Below are positions 52,163 through 64,000 of a DNA stretch of 64,000 nucleotides, piece after piece. Where the stretch lies: NCBI GenBank assembly GCA_958496175.1, contig OY292278.1:12152001-12216000 (forward strand). Direction: 5' to 3'. How positions within the stretch are numbered: the stretch's first letter is position 1; each line of letters begins with the position of its first letter. This DNA comes from Sisyra terminalis (taxonomy: Eukaryota > Arthropoda > Insecta > Neuroptera > Sisyridae). Position numbers and translations under genes: made by a program. Below the pieces are notes generated by a model, which was given only the letters and a program-made list of their open reading frames with translations, was not told where the DNA came from and did not search any database.

Positions 52163-52565
52163 CTAGCAAAAGTAACATAATCTTATATTCCACATTGAGC
52201 CCAATTGGATGTTTAAGAATTGATCGAAAAATGCATAGCATTGTCCTTCCCATCCTTCCTTTATTGATGGTTGTTCATAATGTCTAGGTTTATTAATCCT
52301 ACATCCTTTTGGATTTTTCAGGTGAAAAATTGATGCACTTGGTGATTGCAACTCACTTTGCAACGCAATTTGTAAGAACCATTCCAATTGTAGTCTAAAA
52401 CTGAAAAAAAACGACAACAAATTAAGTTTATGTAAATTCAATAAATCTCAACAAACTAAAGATAAATACAACATACCATTTATTTCTTTCAAAGTTTAAT
52501 TCTCTCATAGTAGTTGCGTTTTGGTGACTTAGAAGTTCTTTGAAAACAGAAATTGTCAAACTCAT
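52163..52565 (-). CDS. Hypothetical two-exon protein, unit 3 copy
   Basis: Same sequence as the unit 1 copy at 25265-25667; exons 52477-52565 and 52163-52400. Confidence 0.25.
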
Positions 52566-55500
52566 TGCTAATCTTCAAATTTGTTTAGTTACCTCTTTAC
52601 CTCGATTTTTATAAATGCCAGTTACTACAATCGTACAATAACTTTTTAATGTTCCATTATCATTTAAAAGAAATAGATTTCAATGATTTATTTTACTCAC
52701 TTTTAAAAGAACACTAAAATATATAAATTCGTCTGATTACCGACCCATCGTTTGTAATATTGAAAATGTTACTAACATTGAATAGGAGGGAAAGGTTTGT
52801 TTTGATATTTCGTTTTCCCTCATACTTTCAGGTAGTGAGATTGAGTTTTTTTTTTATAGTATTTTACTAGTTACTCGAACCCTTGTTGCTTTTTTAGCGA
52901 TATACATCTGCTTAAGTGTTGCCGGTGTTGCAGTCCTTACATCCGTAAATATATTTACAATTTACAATATATTTGTGGTTTAAACTTCAATTTACTTATT
53001 TCTATTAATTCTATAATTATTTTAATAAAGTTTATGAAATTAGATCATAAAAATCCTATAGTTAGATTATTTTAGTTAGTTAGATCTTATAGTTTGATCG
53101 ATTATTTCTCAAATCAATCATCTCTCCCCTTTTCTCCACTGTATCTCTTAATCTATATGCATATAAATATATTGATAATACATATATAGTCTTAATAATT
53201 AAAAAGAAAGAATGCAGAAATAATTTTTTAAATAAATTATATCAAATCAGAAAAAAAAACTTTTTCTTTAAAACAAATGAGACCAAAACTCATCACCCAG
53301 ATGTTGAAATGTTCGCCGTGTTTTGCTTGTGATAGTAGATGTTTGAATTCTTTAGCAAAGAAGGAAATGTCCAGCTTAAATTTACAATTGAGTTTTAATT
53401 TTATGATTTATTCGAATCCTCGAAATTTCATCTGTTTGAAGATAATGTTTTCAGGGGTGATTACACCCCTAAAATGCGTTGAAACCATTTAAAATCGCAG
53501 TGCTGATCATTCTATAACTTAAGATTTATGAAGTCAATTAGATTTCTAAAATAAACCAAGTAGAATTTTTTTGCAACTAAAAACATGTAAATTACCTATT
53601 TTCCCCCTACGCCCCGCTCAAATTGCTATAATGAACTCAAAAATTAATATGTTTATATCTCAGTCCCAAGACGAAAATCAATTTATAAGTTATATGTTTC
53701 TGCGTATACTCAACATTCTATAGGGGTGAAAAGTCACTAAGCCCGCTCCTTTCTAAATTTGCCAACTATTTACCGTTTTTTAGTTGAAAAAATCGAAAAT
53801 TTAGAAAGTTGTAACCAAAAAAAATTTTTAGTGAAAATCGTGAAAAAATTCATTTTTTTTTTGTTAATGGACTGTTTGGGAATTTATATCCTCCCCACCC
53901 CGATCTACTGATAATCCTGGTGTAAGTTCTTGGCTAGGTTTGTAAGCTTTTTATTCCACAAATTTTGAATTATTGTTCGTATTATTTGTCAATTGATTAG
54001 TCCTTCATTTCATTTGTGATTTATACTTCACTGTTGCATTTAAGTATTTGAGTTGCCTATACAGCAGCATGCAAAATTCGGTAACTTTTCTGGGTTGATA
54101 CTTGATAAAAAGAATTTACTATTTTATTCTATCTACACTTATATCTTCATATAAAAACTATATAATAATATAACTATATAACTAATAATAGTACTAAATG
54201 AATTTGAATCCAAATAAATAATTATTAACTTTGAATTTTGGTGGAATACCATTAGCATTTGGTCGTAATTTTCAACAATTTTTACAAAGCAAAACATAAC
54301 GAATCATTTAAATTAGGCAATAAATTTGTTTTAATCAAATAATATTCTAAGATCATTGAAAAACAACGCGCTGCATATGCAATTAAGATTAATAATTTTT
54401 ACATTTCGAACAGTCTTCAGCTTTGTTTCTCTGAGAACTATTTGGAAATCAAACAACACCATTTAAAGTGGGAAATGAAAAAAAAATAAACTATTACATG
54501 TAAATGATTTATATGCTCATTTAAGTTAATTTTCAATATTTTTTTTTTTGTAAAGAAACGTCGTAATTTAATTGCGGAACCGTGGATAAATATTAAACAT
54601 TTTTGACTACTTCTAGTTTTGCTACTTTTTCAACTTCTTCGTTATGATTTGGTTTACCATTCAGCTGTTTCGAAATTATATTAAGGTTTAAGGATAGAAA
54701 AAATCCAATTATATATTCCGACGTTATCATTAAGATGTCTGAAAGTAATTCGAGATTTTTCCAATCATTTACGGTTGTTGGTATATTATAATGAACTCAT
54801 TATTATCAGGTTTTCATAGAGTAATTCGATTTTGATGATTCTTTTGCATTTAATTGATAATAAAACTTCAAGAAATTGAACCAACGATAAGAGACCTTAA
54901 AGAAGATAAATAAATTTTATTTAGAAATAATAACAAAGCTTCTGAATTTGTCTAAGTCACTAACTTTGAGTCGATATCAAATACCAAAGCTCTAAAATAT
55001 TAAGTGGTTTAAACTTTTAAATAAACAGGGAACAGCCTTATTTGATTTGGGAATCATTAATGTTTAGCATAGCTTTACGATTTAGTGGAAATGTATATAT
55101 GCAGAAGAGAGTTGAACCAATGGGTATGAGAAAAATAAAGCTTTTCTATGACAAAATATTTTTACTGTGGAAAGATGTATATATACAGATTTTCTTAAGA
55201 ATACAATTTTGGAAAGCTAGCAATTTAAAAGCGACGGTTGATTAAAGAGATTCCAAATCGAGGTTGTCATAATTTGCATTTTGAATATCTAAATGAGCAG
55301 GAAACGATGTTTTGAGGGACTTAAGCACTTGATGAAATATTGTCATCCAACCAATGTTACATTAATGTTGAGCAAAACATATACCAATGCAGGAAAACTA
55401 AATATTTAGCAGAGTATTCTCCACGATTATGCTGGTATAGAACAATTTGGTTCGGTATCTAAATTTAAAGGTGAATTTCATTCTGTTTCTAAGGGATTTT

Positions 55501-57141
55501 CAATATTTGATAAGTATTTTTTTCGATTTTCTTGCACTTAATATGTGAATTGTCACTAAAAAATTTTCATTTTTTTATGTTATTATATCTACAAAATTCA
55601 GCTTGGGTCTTCATCAGACCCATCCCTAGTTTTGGAAAACATTAAACGACAAAATCCTTTCTAAGATTAAACAGTATTAAAATAACAAATAGTAAAAATA
55701 AGATATTTCGAAGAACTTGAACCAAAACTGATTAAAAAATTAGCCAAAAACATAAACTTAACGAAAATAATTAATTTTTTCCATAGCAAAAAACTAGTTT
55801 GCAATAACTTAGCGATGATTTGGTTTCCTTTCGTGGTGGATTCGTATTACAAAAAGAGCTCTAAAAATAAACCAAATTCTAATAGGAAAATAGATTTATT
55901 CTGCAAGGACTAAGTCACGGAATCATTCTGAACGAAATTTTGTCAAGGTTCTCTAGAAATCTTGCATTAGTGGGAGGCAAATATAAGAAAGAGTCCAGTT
56001 TATCCTTCATCGCAAATTCATTGACCATTCAAATTTTCCTGTTTTAACTAAGGTTGGTTAGAACATAACTTTGATCGTTGTAATTTAATTAATAAAATTA
56101 TTAATTTTTTACATTAATTTAATGTTATTTAATCGTTGTAAATCGATCTGATTAATTGAATATGCGAAGACTTTGGGAGACTTTTGAAACTTTCTAATGA
56201 AACTTTTTAAAAACAAAACACGTTGTTTAAGGCGGCTACAGCAGCGCCAGGGTCAGCAAACTAAAAAAATGTTAAAAACTCAATGCACTTCTATAACAGC
56301 TTAAAATATATTAAAAAAATACATTCTACAGTAATTATAAATGATTTTATGAAAAATTCAAAAGTAATAAAAAAAATACTATGGAAGAATATTAAAACTA
56401 TTATAAAATAACAACTCAATCGATGAACATAAGCTTAATTCCTCTAAAACTAATATTACAATAATTCAAATACTTTTAAAGAAATTGTAAAAACTAGGTT
56501 TTTCTGGAATAAATTAAAACAAATACAACTATTAAAAGATACAATAAAACAATTAATTTCAAAAAGTTACATAAAACTAACATCCGTTTTATTAGAACCA
56601 CAAATCAATTTTTTGAAGGATTCGTTCCTTCCATTTTCGATGATTGTAGAATCATTTCGATTGCATTCTTGTAAACAATTCTAAAATAAATAAAAAACAC
56701 AGTAAATATCGTTTTAAAATATATTCTGTTAAAAATAATTCACCGTCATAGACGTACGGTGTACTTCAGCATAAAAAATTCTTCCTATTCAGCATATTGA
56801 AATTAACAGTTTTCGTGTCTTCATCTATTTTCCTGAGTGCTTGTTGTAGGTATTGCTGTCCCAATATTTTCAAAATCCAATATGGTTATTACATCTCCAA
56901 AGAATCGAAATTTTCCGACGAGGCCTCTGCAGGTGTTCGGAATGTTTCCGGAAAAGTTAGTTCAGATATGGGACATCACAATTTTTTTCAAATTGGTGTG
57001 AACTGAAAATCAGCAAGAGACAATCCTCAAAACCAGCAGTCTTTGTCAAGAAGTATTGTACTCTTTTCCACACCACCCATGGGGTAAAGTACTAGGCGCG
57101 TTTTTTTTAACGTGGTATCCCCATGGAGGCCTAATCCACAC

Positions 57142-60100
57142 CCCTAAAGACAAAAACATTTCCCACTATGCAAATTATACATTTCGAATCAAAAAACATT
57201 CAAGCAAAATGTAAAGATCCTAAAGGACACAACATTCCGAACAGCAAACGTTTGCTCATGCAAAACATGAATGCGTTCTTTGAGTTTGCCATCAATGGGA
57301 AATCTAAACAAATTACGTAGAACAGTTCGAGATTCGACTTGCACAATTCCCATAGATCCCTAAGAATAAAACCCTAACACTTTTCTGTTGCAACTTAAAA
57401 ACAAAAAAATAGAATTTCCTTATGCAAATCATACATTTCTAGTCAAACATTATTCAGGTCAAGTGCCAAGATCCCAAAGGACACAACATTACCAATAGCA
57501 AACGTTTGCAAATGCAAAACATGAAAGCAATTTCTGGAGTTTAGTCATCAGTGGGAAAGCAAGGCAATTAACGTAGAGTTCTGCTTGCCTTTGACCTGCA
57601 TAATTTACATAATTTCCAAAGACTATTGTCCAGTTTAATCCCGAGTCCTGGAAAAAAAAATTCTAAAAATTGGACCCAGAAAAAAAAAATTAATGACCGA
57701 TATCATTATGCCAATCATACATTTCTAGCCAAACATTATTCAAGCAAATTACCATAATCCCAATGGACATAACATTTCCAAAAGCAAACGTTTGCCAATG
57801 CAAAACATGAATGCAATTTCTGGAGTTTTGTCATCAGTGGGATATCAAGGCAATTTACATAGAATGCTGCTTGCCATCGACTTGCATAATTTTCACAATG
57901 TCCCTAAACTAATGTCCAGTATAATCCCGAGTCCTGGAAATATAAAATTCCTAACACTGGACCGATGAAAAAAAAAGAAAAGACCAATTTCATTATGTCA
58001 ATTATACTTTTCTAGCCAAACATTATTCAGGCAAATAGCCATGATCCCAAAGGACATAACATTACCAAAAGCAAACGTTTGCAAAAGCAAATCATGAATG
58101 CATTTTCTGGAGTTTTGTCAACAGTGGGATATTAAAGGAATTTACGAAGAATACTGTTTACCATCGAATTGCATAATTTTCACAATTCCTTAAACTAATG
58201 TCCAGTTTAATTCCAAGTCCTGAAAATAAAAAAATTCCCAACACTGGACCGATGAAAAGAAAAAAAATTAAGCCTAATATTATAATGACAATCATACATT
58301 TCTAGCCAAACATAATTCAGGCAAATTACCAAGATCCCAAAGGACAAAACATTACCAATAGCAAACGTTTGCAAAAGCAAAACATGAATGCAATTCTGGA
58401 GTTTTGTCATCAGTAGGATATCAAGGGAATTTACGTAGAATGCTGCTTGTCTTTGCCCTGCATAATTTTCACAATTTCCTAAAACTAATATCCAGTATAA
58501 TCCCGAGTCCTGAAAAAAAAATCCTACCACTGGACCGATTAAAAGAAGAAAAAAACCAAGGACTATATCATTATGTCAATTATCCTTTTCTAGCCAAACA
58601 TTATTCAGGTAAATAGCCATGTTCCCAAAGGACAAAACATTTCCAAAAGCAAACGTTTGCATCACAAATCTTGAATGCTATTCCTGGAGTTTTGTCATCA
58701 GTGGGATATCAAAGCTATTTACTTAGAATACTGCTTGGCATCGAATTGCATAATTTTCACAATGTCCTAAAACTAATGACCAGTATATTCCCGAGTCCTG
58801 AAAATATAAAATTCCTAACACTGGACCGATGAAAAAAAAGAAAAGACCAATTTCATTATGTCAATCATACATTTCTAGCCAAACATAATTCAGGCAAATT
58901 ACCAAGATCCCAAAGGTCAAAACATTACCAATTGCAAACGTTTGCAAAAGCAAAACATGAATGCAATTCTGGAGTTTTGTCATCAGTAGGATATCAAGGG
59001 AATTTACGTAGAATGCTGCTTGTCTTTGCCAAAGGACAAAACATTTCCAAATGCAAACGTTTGCAAATACAAATCATGAATGCAATTCTTGGAGTTTTGT
59101 CATCAATGGGATATCAAAGCAATTAACGTAGAATCCTGCTTGCCATCGAACTGCATAATTTTCACAACTTCCTAAAACTAATGCCAGTTTAATCCTAAGT
59201 CCTGAAAAAAATTCCTAACACTGGACTGATGAAGTGAAAAATAAATAAAGTCTAATTCCATTATGTCAATCATACATTTCTAGCCAAACATTATTCAGGC
59301 AAATTACCAAGATCCCAAAGGACAAAACATTACGAAAAGCAAACGTTTGCAAGTGCAAAACATGAATGCTATTCCTGGAGTTTTGTCATCAGTGGGATAT
59401 CAAAGCAATTTACGTAGAATGCTGCTTGCCATCGAACTGCATAATTTTCACAATTTCCTAAAACTAATGTCCAGAATATTTCCAAGTCCTACAAAAAATA
59501 AATTCCTATCACTGAACTTATGAAAAGAAAAATATAAAAAGACTAATTTCCCTACGAAAATCAAACATTTCAAGCCAAACATAATTTAGGTAAAGTACCC
59601 AGATCCCAAAGGACACAACATTCCGAACAGCAAACGTTTGCAAGTGCAAAACATGAATGCAATTTCTGGAGTTTTGTCATCAGTGGAATATCAAGGTAAT
59701 TTACGTAGAATGCTGCTTGCCATCGAACTGCATAATTTTCACAATGTCCTAAAACTAATGTCCAGTATATTCCCGAGTCCTGAAAAGAAATTCCTAGCAC
59801 TGGACCGATAAATGAAATAAAAATAAAAATTAATATCATTATGTCAATCATACATTTCTAGCCAAACAATATTCAGGCAAATTACCAAGATCCCAAAGGA
59901 CAAAACATTTCCAATGGCAAACGTTTGCAAATGCAAAACATGAATGCAATTCTGGAGTTTTGTCATCAGTGGGAAAGCAAAGTAATTTACGTAGAATGCT
60001 GTTTGCCATCGAAGTGCATAATTAACACAATTTGCTTAAATTAATGTCCAGTTTAATTCCAAGTCCTGAAAATAAATAAATTCCTAACACTGGACCGATA

Positions 60101-61791
60101 AAAAGAAGAAAACAATCAAAGACTAATATCATTATGTCAATCATACATTTCTAGCCAAACATTATTCAGGCAAATTACCAAGATCCCAAAGGACAAAACA
60201 TTTCCAAATGCAAACGTTTGCAAATACAAATCAAGAATGCAATTTCTGGAATTTTGACATCAGTGGTTTAGCAAAGTAATTTACGTAGAACACTGCTTGC
60301 CATGGACTTGCATAATTTTACAATACCCTAAAACTAATGTCCAGTATAATCCTGAGTCCTGAAAAAAAACCCTATCTCTGGACCGATAAATGAAAAATAA
60401 CTAAATAAAAACTAATGACATTATGTCAATTATGCATTTCTAGCCAAACATTATTCAGGCAAATTGCCAAGATCCCAAAGGACATTACATTTCCCAATGC
60501 AAACGTTTGCAATTGCAAAACATGAATGCAATTTCTGGAGTTTTGTCATCAATGGGATTTCAAGGCAATTTACGTAGAGTCCTACTTGGCTTTGACTTGC
60601 ATAATATGCATAATGTCCTAAAACTACAGTCCAGCTTATACCCAATCCTGAAAAAAATTCCGAACACTGGACCGATGAAATGAAAAAAAAATAAAATTAA
60701 TATCATTATGTTAATCATACATTTCAAGTCAAACATTATTCAGGCAAATTGCCATGTTCCCAAAGGACATAACATTTCCAAATGCAAACGTTTGCAAATG
60801 CAAAACATGAATGCTATTTCTGGAGTTTTGTCAGCAGTGGGATATTAAAGCAATTTACGTAGAACGCTGCTTGCCATCGAACTGCATAATTTTCATAACT
60901 TCCTTAAACTAATGTCCAGTACAATCCAGAGTCCTAAAAAAAGCCCTAACACTGGACCAATGAAAAGAAAAAAAATTAAAGTCTTATATCATTATGTCAA
61001 ACATACATTTCTAGCCAAACAATATTCAAGCAAATTGCCAAGACCCCAAAGGACAAAACATTTCCAAAAGCAAACGTTTGCATCACAAATCTTGAATGCT
61101 ATTCCTGGAGTTTTGTCATCAGTGGGATATCAAAGCAATTTACGTAGAATGCTGCTTGCCATCGAACTGCATAATTTTCACAATTTCCTAAAACTAATGT
61201 CCAGAATATTTCCAAGTCCTACAAAAAATAAATTCCTATCACTGAACTTATGAAAAGAAAAATATAAAAAGACTAATTTCCCTACGAAAATCAAACATTT
61301 CAAGCCAAACATAATTTAGGTAAAGTACCCAGATCCCAAAGGACACAACATTCCGAACAGCAAACGTTTGCATCACAAATCTGGAATGCGTTCTTTGAGT
61401 TTGTCATCAGTGGTAACTAAGCAATTTGCCTAAATCAATGTTTGATCAATGTTTGATAAATGACTAAATACCAAGCCCGGCGTCCGACTATTAAAGCCAG
61501 CGTCCCACTAGAATATTTAGTCACAACTAACAAATAACTAATTTCCCTATATCTATATCTATTACAAAAATGAAGGCTAATTCCCTTATGTCAACCATAC
61601 ATTTCTAGCCAAACATTAGTCAGGCAAACTGCCCAGATCCCAAAGGACACAACAATCCGAACAGCAAACGTTTGCACTCGCAAATCATGAATGCGTTCTT
61701 TGAGTTTGTCATCAATGGAAAATCTTAAGCATTTGCGTAGATCAATGTTTGAATTCGAATTGCATAATCCACATAGGTCCCTAAAGTTCAA
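57142..61791. repeat. Nested monomer array spanning units 3 and 4
   Basis: Third full internal copy of the monomer block, same order and spacing as at 30244-34893. Confidence 0.93.
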
Positions 61792-62108
61792 ATATAGAAA
61801 ATCCTAGTTAAATCTAAACTAAATGGAAATCCGTGGATCCTTGGAATCTGAAAGAAATTCCTGAAAGAAAAGTTCGTTAATCCTTACGTGACTAAATACT
61901 CAGCCGGCCGCCGACTAAAAATGCGTCCGTGCCGCAAGAGCGTACGACAATTAAAACGTCCAGGCCATTACAGCGTCCGATAATAAAAGCGCAGAGGCTA
62001 CAAGAAGCGTCCGACAATTAAAGCCATTAACCGACATAAATATTTAGCCACATCTAACTTATAACTAATTTTCTTATAACTAATTTGACTTATAACTAAT
62101 TGAAACAA

Positions 62109-62433
62109 ACATATGAGCAAGCCGGCGCGCAGCGTCCAACTGTACCCTTATGTTTTTGAAAACTTAAAACTAACGAAACCCAAAAAAAAAACACACACAA
62201 AACAAACAAAAACAAACAAAGCAAACAAAAACAAACAAAAAACAAACCAACAAATAACAAACAAAAACACACAAAAAACAATCAAAATACAAACAAAAAA
62301 CAAACAAACAAATAACAAACAAAAACAAAAAAAAACAATCAAAATACAAACAAAATACAAACAAAATACAAAAACTAACAAAAAAAACATATGAGCAAGC
62401 CGGCGCGCAGCGTCCACCTATACTCTTATGTTT
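62109..62433. repeat. CAAACAAA-rich tract between direct repeats, unit 4
   Basis: Same form as units 1 and 2, unlike unit 3. Confidence 0.85.
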
Positions 62434-63236
62434 TAGCTAAAATCTAAAATCTATCAAACAAAAAAAAATCACAAAAAAGCAATTTAAACATTTATGGGCC
62501 ATTTTCACACCTGACCCTACAAATGTGTCAAGAAGTAAAAAAAAAAAAACACACACACAAACAAACTAATATGCCATACTACTAAGTAAAAAAATTCCAA
62601 ACGCTAGTAGACGCACTATGCGCTACGTAAGAAAAAAAGCGAAAAAACATTTATGGGCCATTTTCACACCTGACCCTACAAATGTACTAAGTGAATTGCA
62701 GAAAAAAAAAATTAAAAAAAATAAAACTCATTCATCGTAAAGATAATCCAAATCGTAATCCAAAAGATGTGCCGAAGATGTACTCAAACGTACTCCAAAA
62801 GATATTCCAAAAGATAGCCACTTAACACTGCACTTTCAATAGAGTGGTTATACAACCAACTCAACACACTAAAAGATGAACATGTACTCAAACCTACAAT
62901 TTAAAACTTTGCTAATTTTTTTGTGTTTATTTTAAACTACCCCAAATAAATTTATAGAAGTAGATAAGGGAAGAAATTATTTTTTTTTGTTTAAATATTT
63001 TCTTTAGGCAACTCGTCAATAGCATTAAGAAAAAAAATCAAATAACAATGAATTTCTCTATAAATCTAAATATCAATCAACAAACAATATCAATATCAAT
63101 CTATGAATTTATAAAAGTAGATAATAAGGGAAGAAATTAAATTCTTTTTTGTTTAAATATTTTCTTTAGACAACTAGCCAATAGCATTAAGAAAAAAGTC
63201 AAATAACAATGAATTTGTTATATGAAAACATGAATG

Positions 63237-63400
63237 TATTGTTTTGACAGCTCTTTGACAGCGATTTGAATAACAATGAAGAGTGGCCACTATTGGCCGA
63301 AAAAATAACTAACTTTTTCAAATTTGAAAGCCGCGAGAATAAACGATTGTTTCGATTTTCGTGATTCTTCGTGAATCTTCGTGAAAAGCTTTGGCGCCAA
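63237..63400. promoter_or_regulatory. Promoter-like patch with heat shock element, unit 4
   Basis: Identical copy of the patch at 22890-23053. The element starts at 63358. Confidence 0.6.
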
Positions 63401-64000
63401 GTCTAACCGAAAAGCTAACTGTAATTTTCTCCCAAATTTATGAATACAAATGATTTTCCCTTTTTTTCAACAGGTTTCAAAGCGTTTACAAGTAAAAAAA
63501 ATGTTTGAAAAAACTTTGATGCTCCAATAAAGTTAACTACCCCGCACGCTCACGCCCCCGATTCTCACTAGGATGAAGTCCAGAAAAACCTATCCTATTC
63601 CCCGAAATATTGAAATGCTTTAAGAATATCCCATTTAATTTTCATTTCCGAAAAATTTACTATTCTGAAAGTTTTTCAATCGAAAATTGCAAGTGGCTAA
63701 GATGGTTTTTTTGGCGGGTGCTAAGGACGCTAAAGACGCCAACTTTTGAGTCGAGAAATCAGAAAAGTTTTCTCACCGAAATCGAAAATTTTTATCTCAA
63801 TCGATAACTGATCGATTAAACTTTCACTTTACACTAATTAATTGCAAGAAAGCAAAAGAAAAACTTTAGTTTTTCCACATTTTCTCGGGAGCGGTTTGAT
63901 GCTTGAACGCGAACACGGTAAAACTAAAGCGCGCTTTGTTAATGACCATCGTCCTACCGAATGGACCAATCAGATTGCAGTGTGTCAGCGTCTTGAAACT

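Larger units (their letters stand above)
45916..59364. repeat. Macrosatellite unit 3 (13,449 bp)
   Basis: Near-identical copy with T at 46808. It differs from the others in the A-rich tract (48727-48939: one A-to-C change, rearranged CAAAC repeats, net +1 bp), and has one A fewer in the homopolymer near 51354, so overall length is unchanged. Confidence 0.95.
59365..64000. repeat. Macrosatellite unit 4, cut by the window end
   Basis: The first about 4.6 kb of a further unit, with A at 60257. The array continues beyond the window, so the total copy number is unknown. Confidence 0.93.

Noticed and set aside
19018..64000. Ribosomal DNA, histone cluster or 5S array as the identity of the tandem unit
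   Set aside because: No conserved rRNA core, histone protein or 5S internal promoter sequence was recognised in the 13.45 kb unit.

Overview
This window is eukaryotic. It is AT-rich, its genes have short spliceosomal introns (53-64 nt is common), and it carries a complete Vps51 gene. The intron size, the GT...polypyrimidine-AG splice sites and the gene content point to an insect, most likely a dipteran. The species cannot be fixed from sequence alone.

Left part (1 to about 16,190) is single-copy DNA. It contains one gene readable from end to end: the 11-exon Vps51 gene on the minus strand (3239-6647, predicted 743 aa), a subunit of the GARP and EARP tethering complexes. Further right is a minus-strand THAP zinc-finger exon (12909-13128), interrupted by a one-base frameshift. 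It is plausibly spliced to a coiled-coil exon (9655-10005) and a short last exon (9529-9563). Between them lie a decayed Tc1/mariner-like N-terminus and a foldback element of about 0.5 kb. The rest is AT-rich intergenic DNA with a few strong hairpins.

Right part (about 16,190 to 64,000) is a macrosatellite. A unit of 13,449 bp is repeated head to tail (19018, 32467, 45916 and 59365, the last cut by the window end). The copies are nearly identical, and a truncated, clearly diverged copy (about 16190-19017) forms the array edge. Each unit has two parts. One is a block of about 4.65 kb of nested monomers of about 288 bp (a few of about 250 bp), each carrying the 12-bp palindrome GCAAACGTTTGC. 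The other is a spacer of about 8.8 kb. The spacer holds a GCGTCC-rich segment, a CAAACAAA tract between direct repeats, two further pairs of direct repeats, and a compact promoter-like patch. That patch has a paired TTTGACAG motif, a six-box heat shock element and a TTGGCGCCAA palindrome. One small two-exon open frame is also present on the minus strand. No rRNA, histone, tRNA or snRNA gene was recognised in the unit.

The most interesting reading is a heat-shock-element-bearing macrosatellite. A promoter patch sits about 1.6 kb from a block of roughly 288-bp tandem repeats. This resembles in layout, not in sequence, stress-transcribed repeat loci such as Drosophila hsr-omega or human satellite III. 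That is an inference to be tested by expression and HSF-binding data, and tandem identity this high should also be checked against assembly error.
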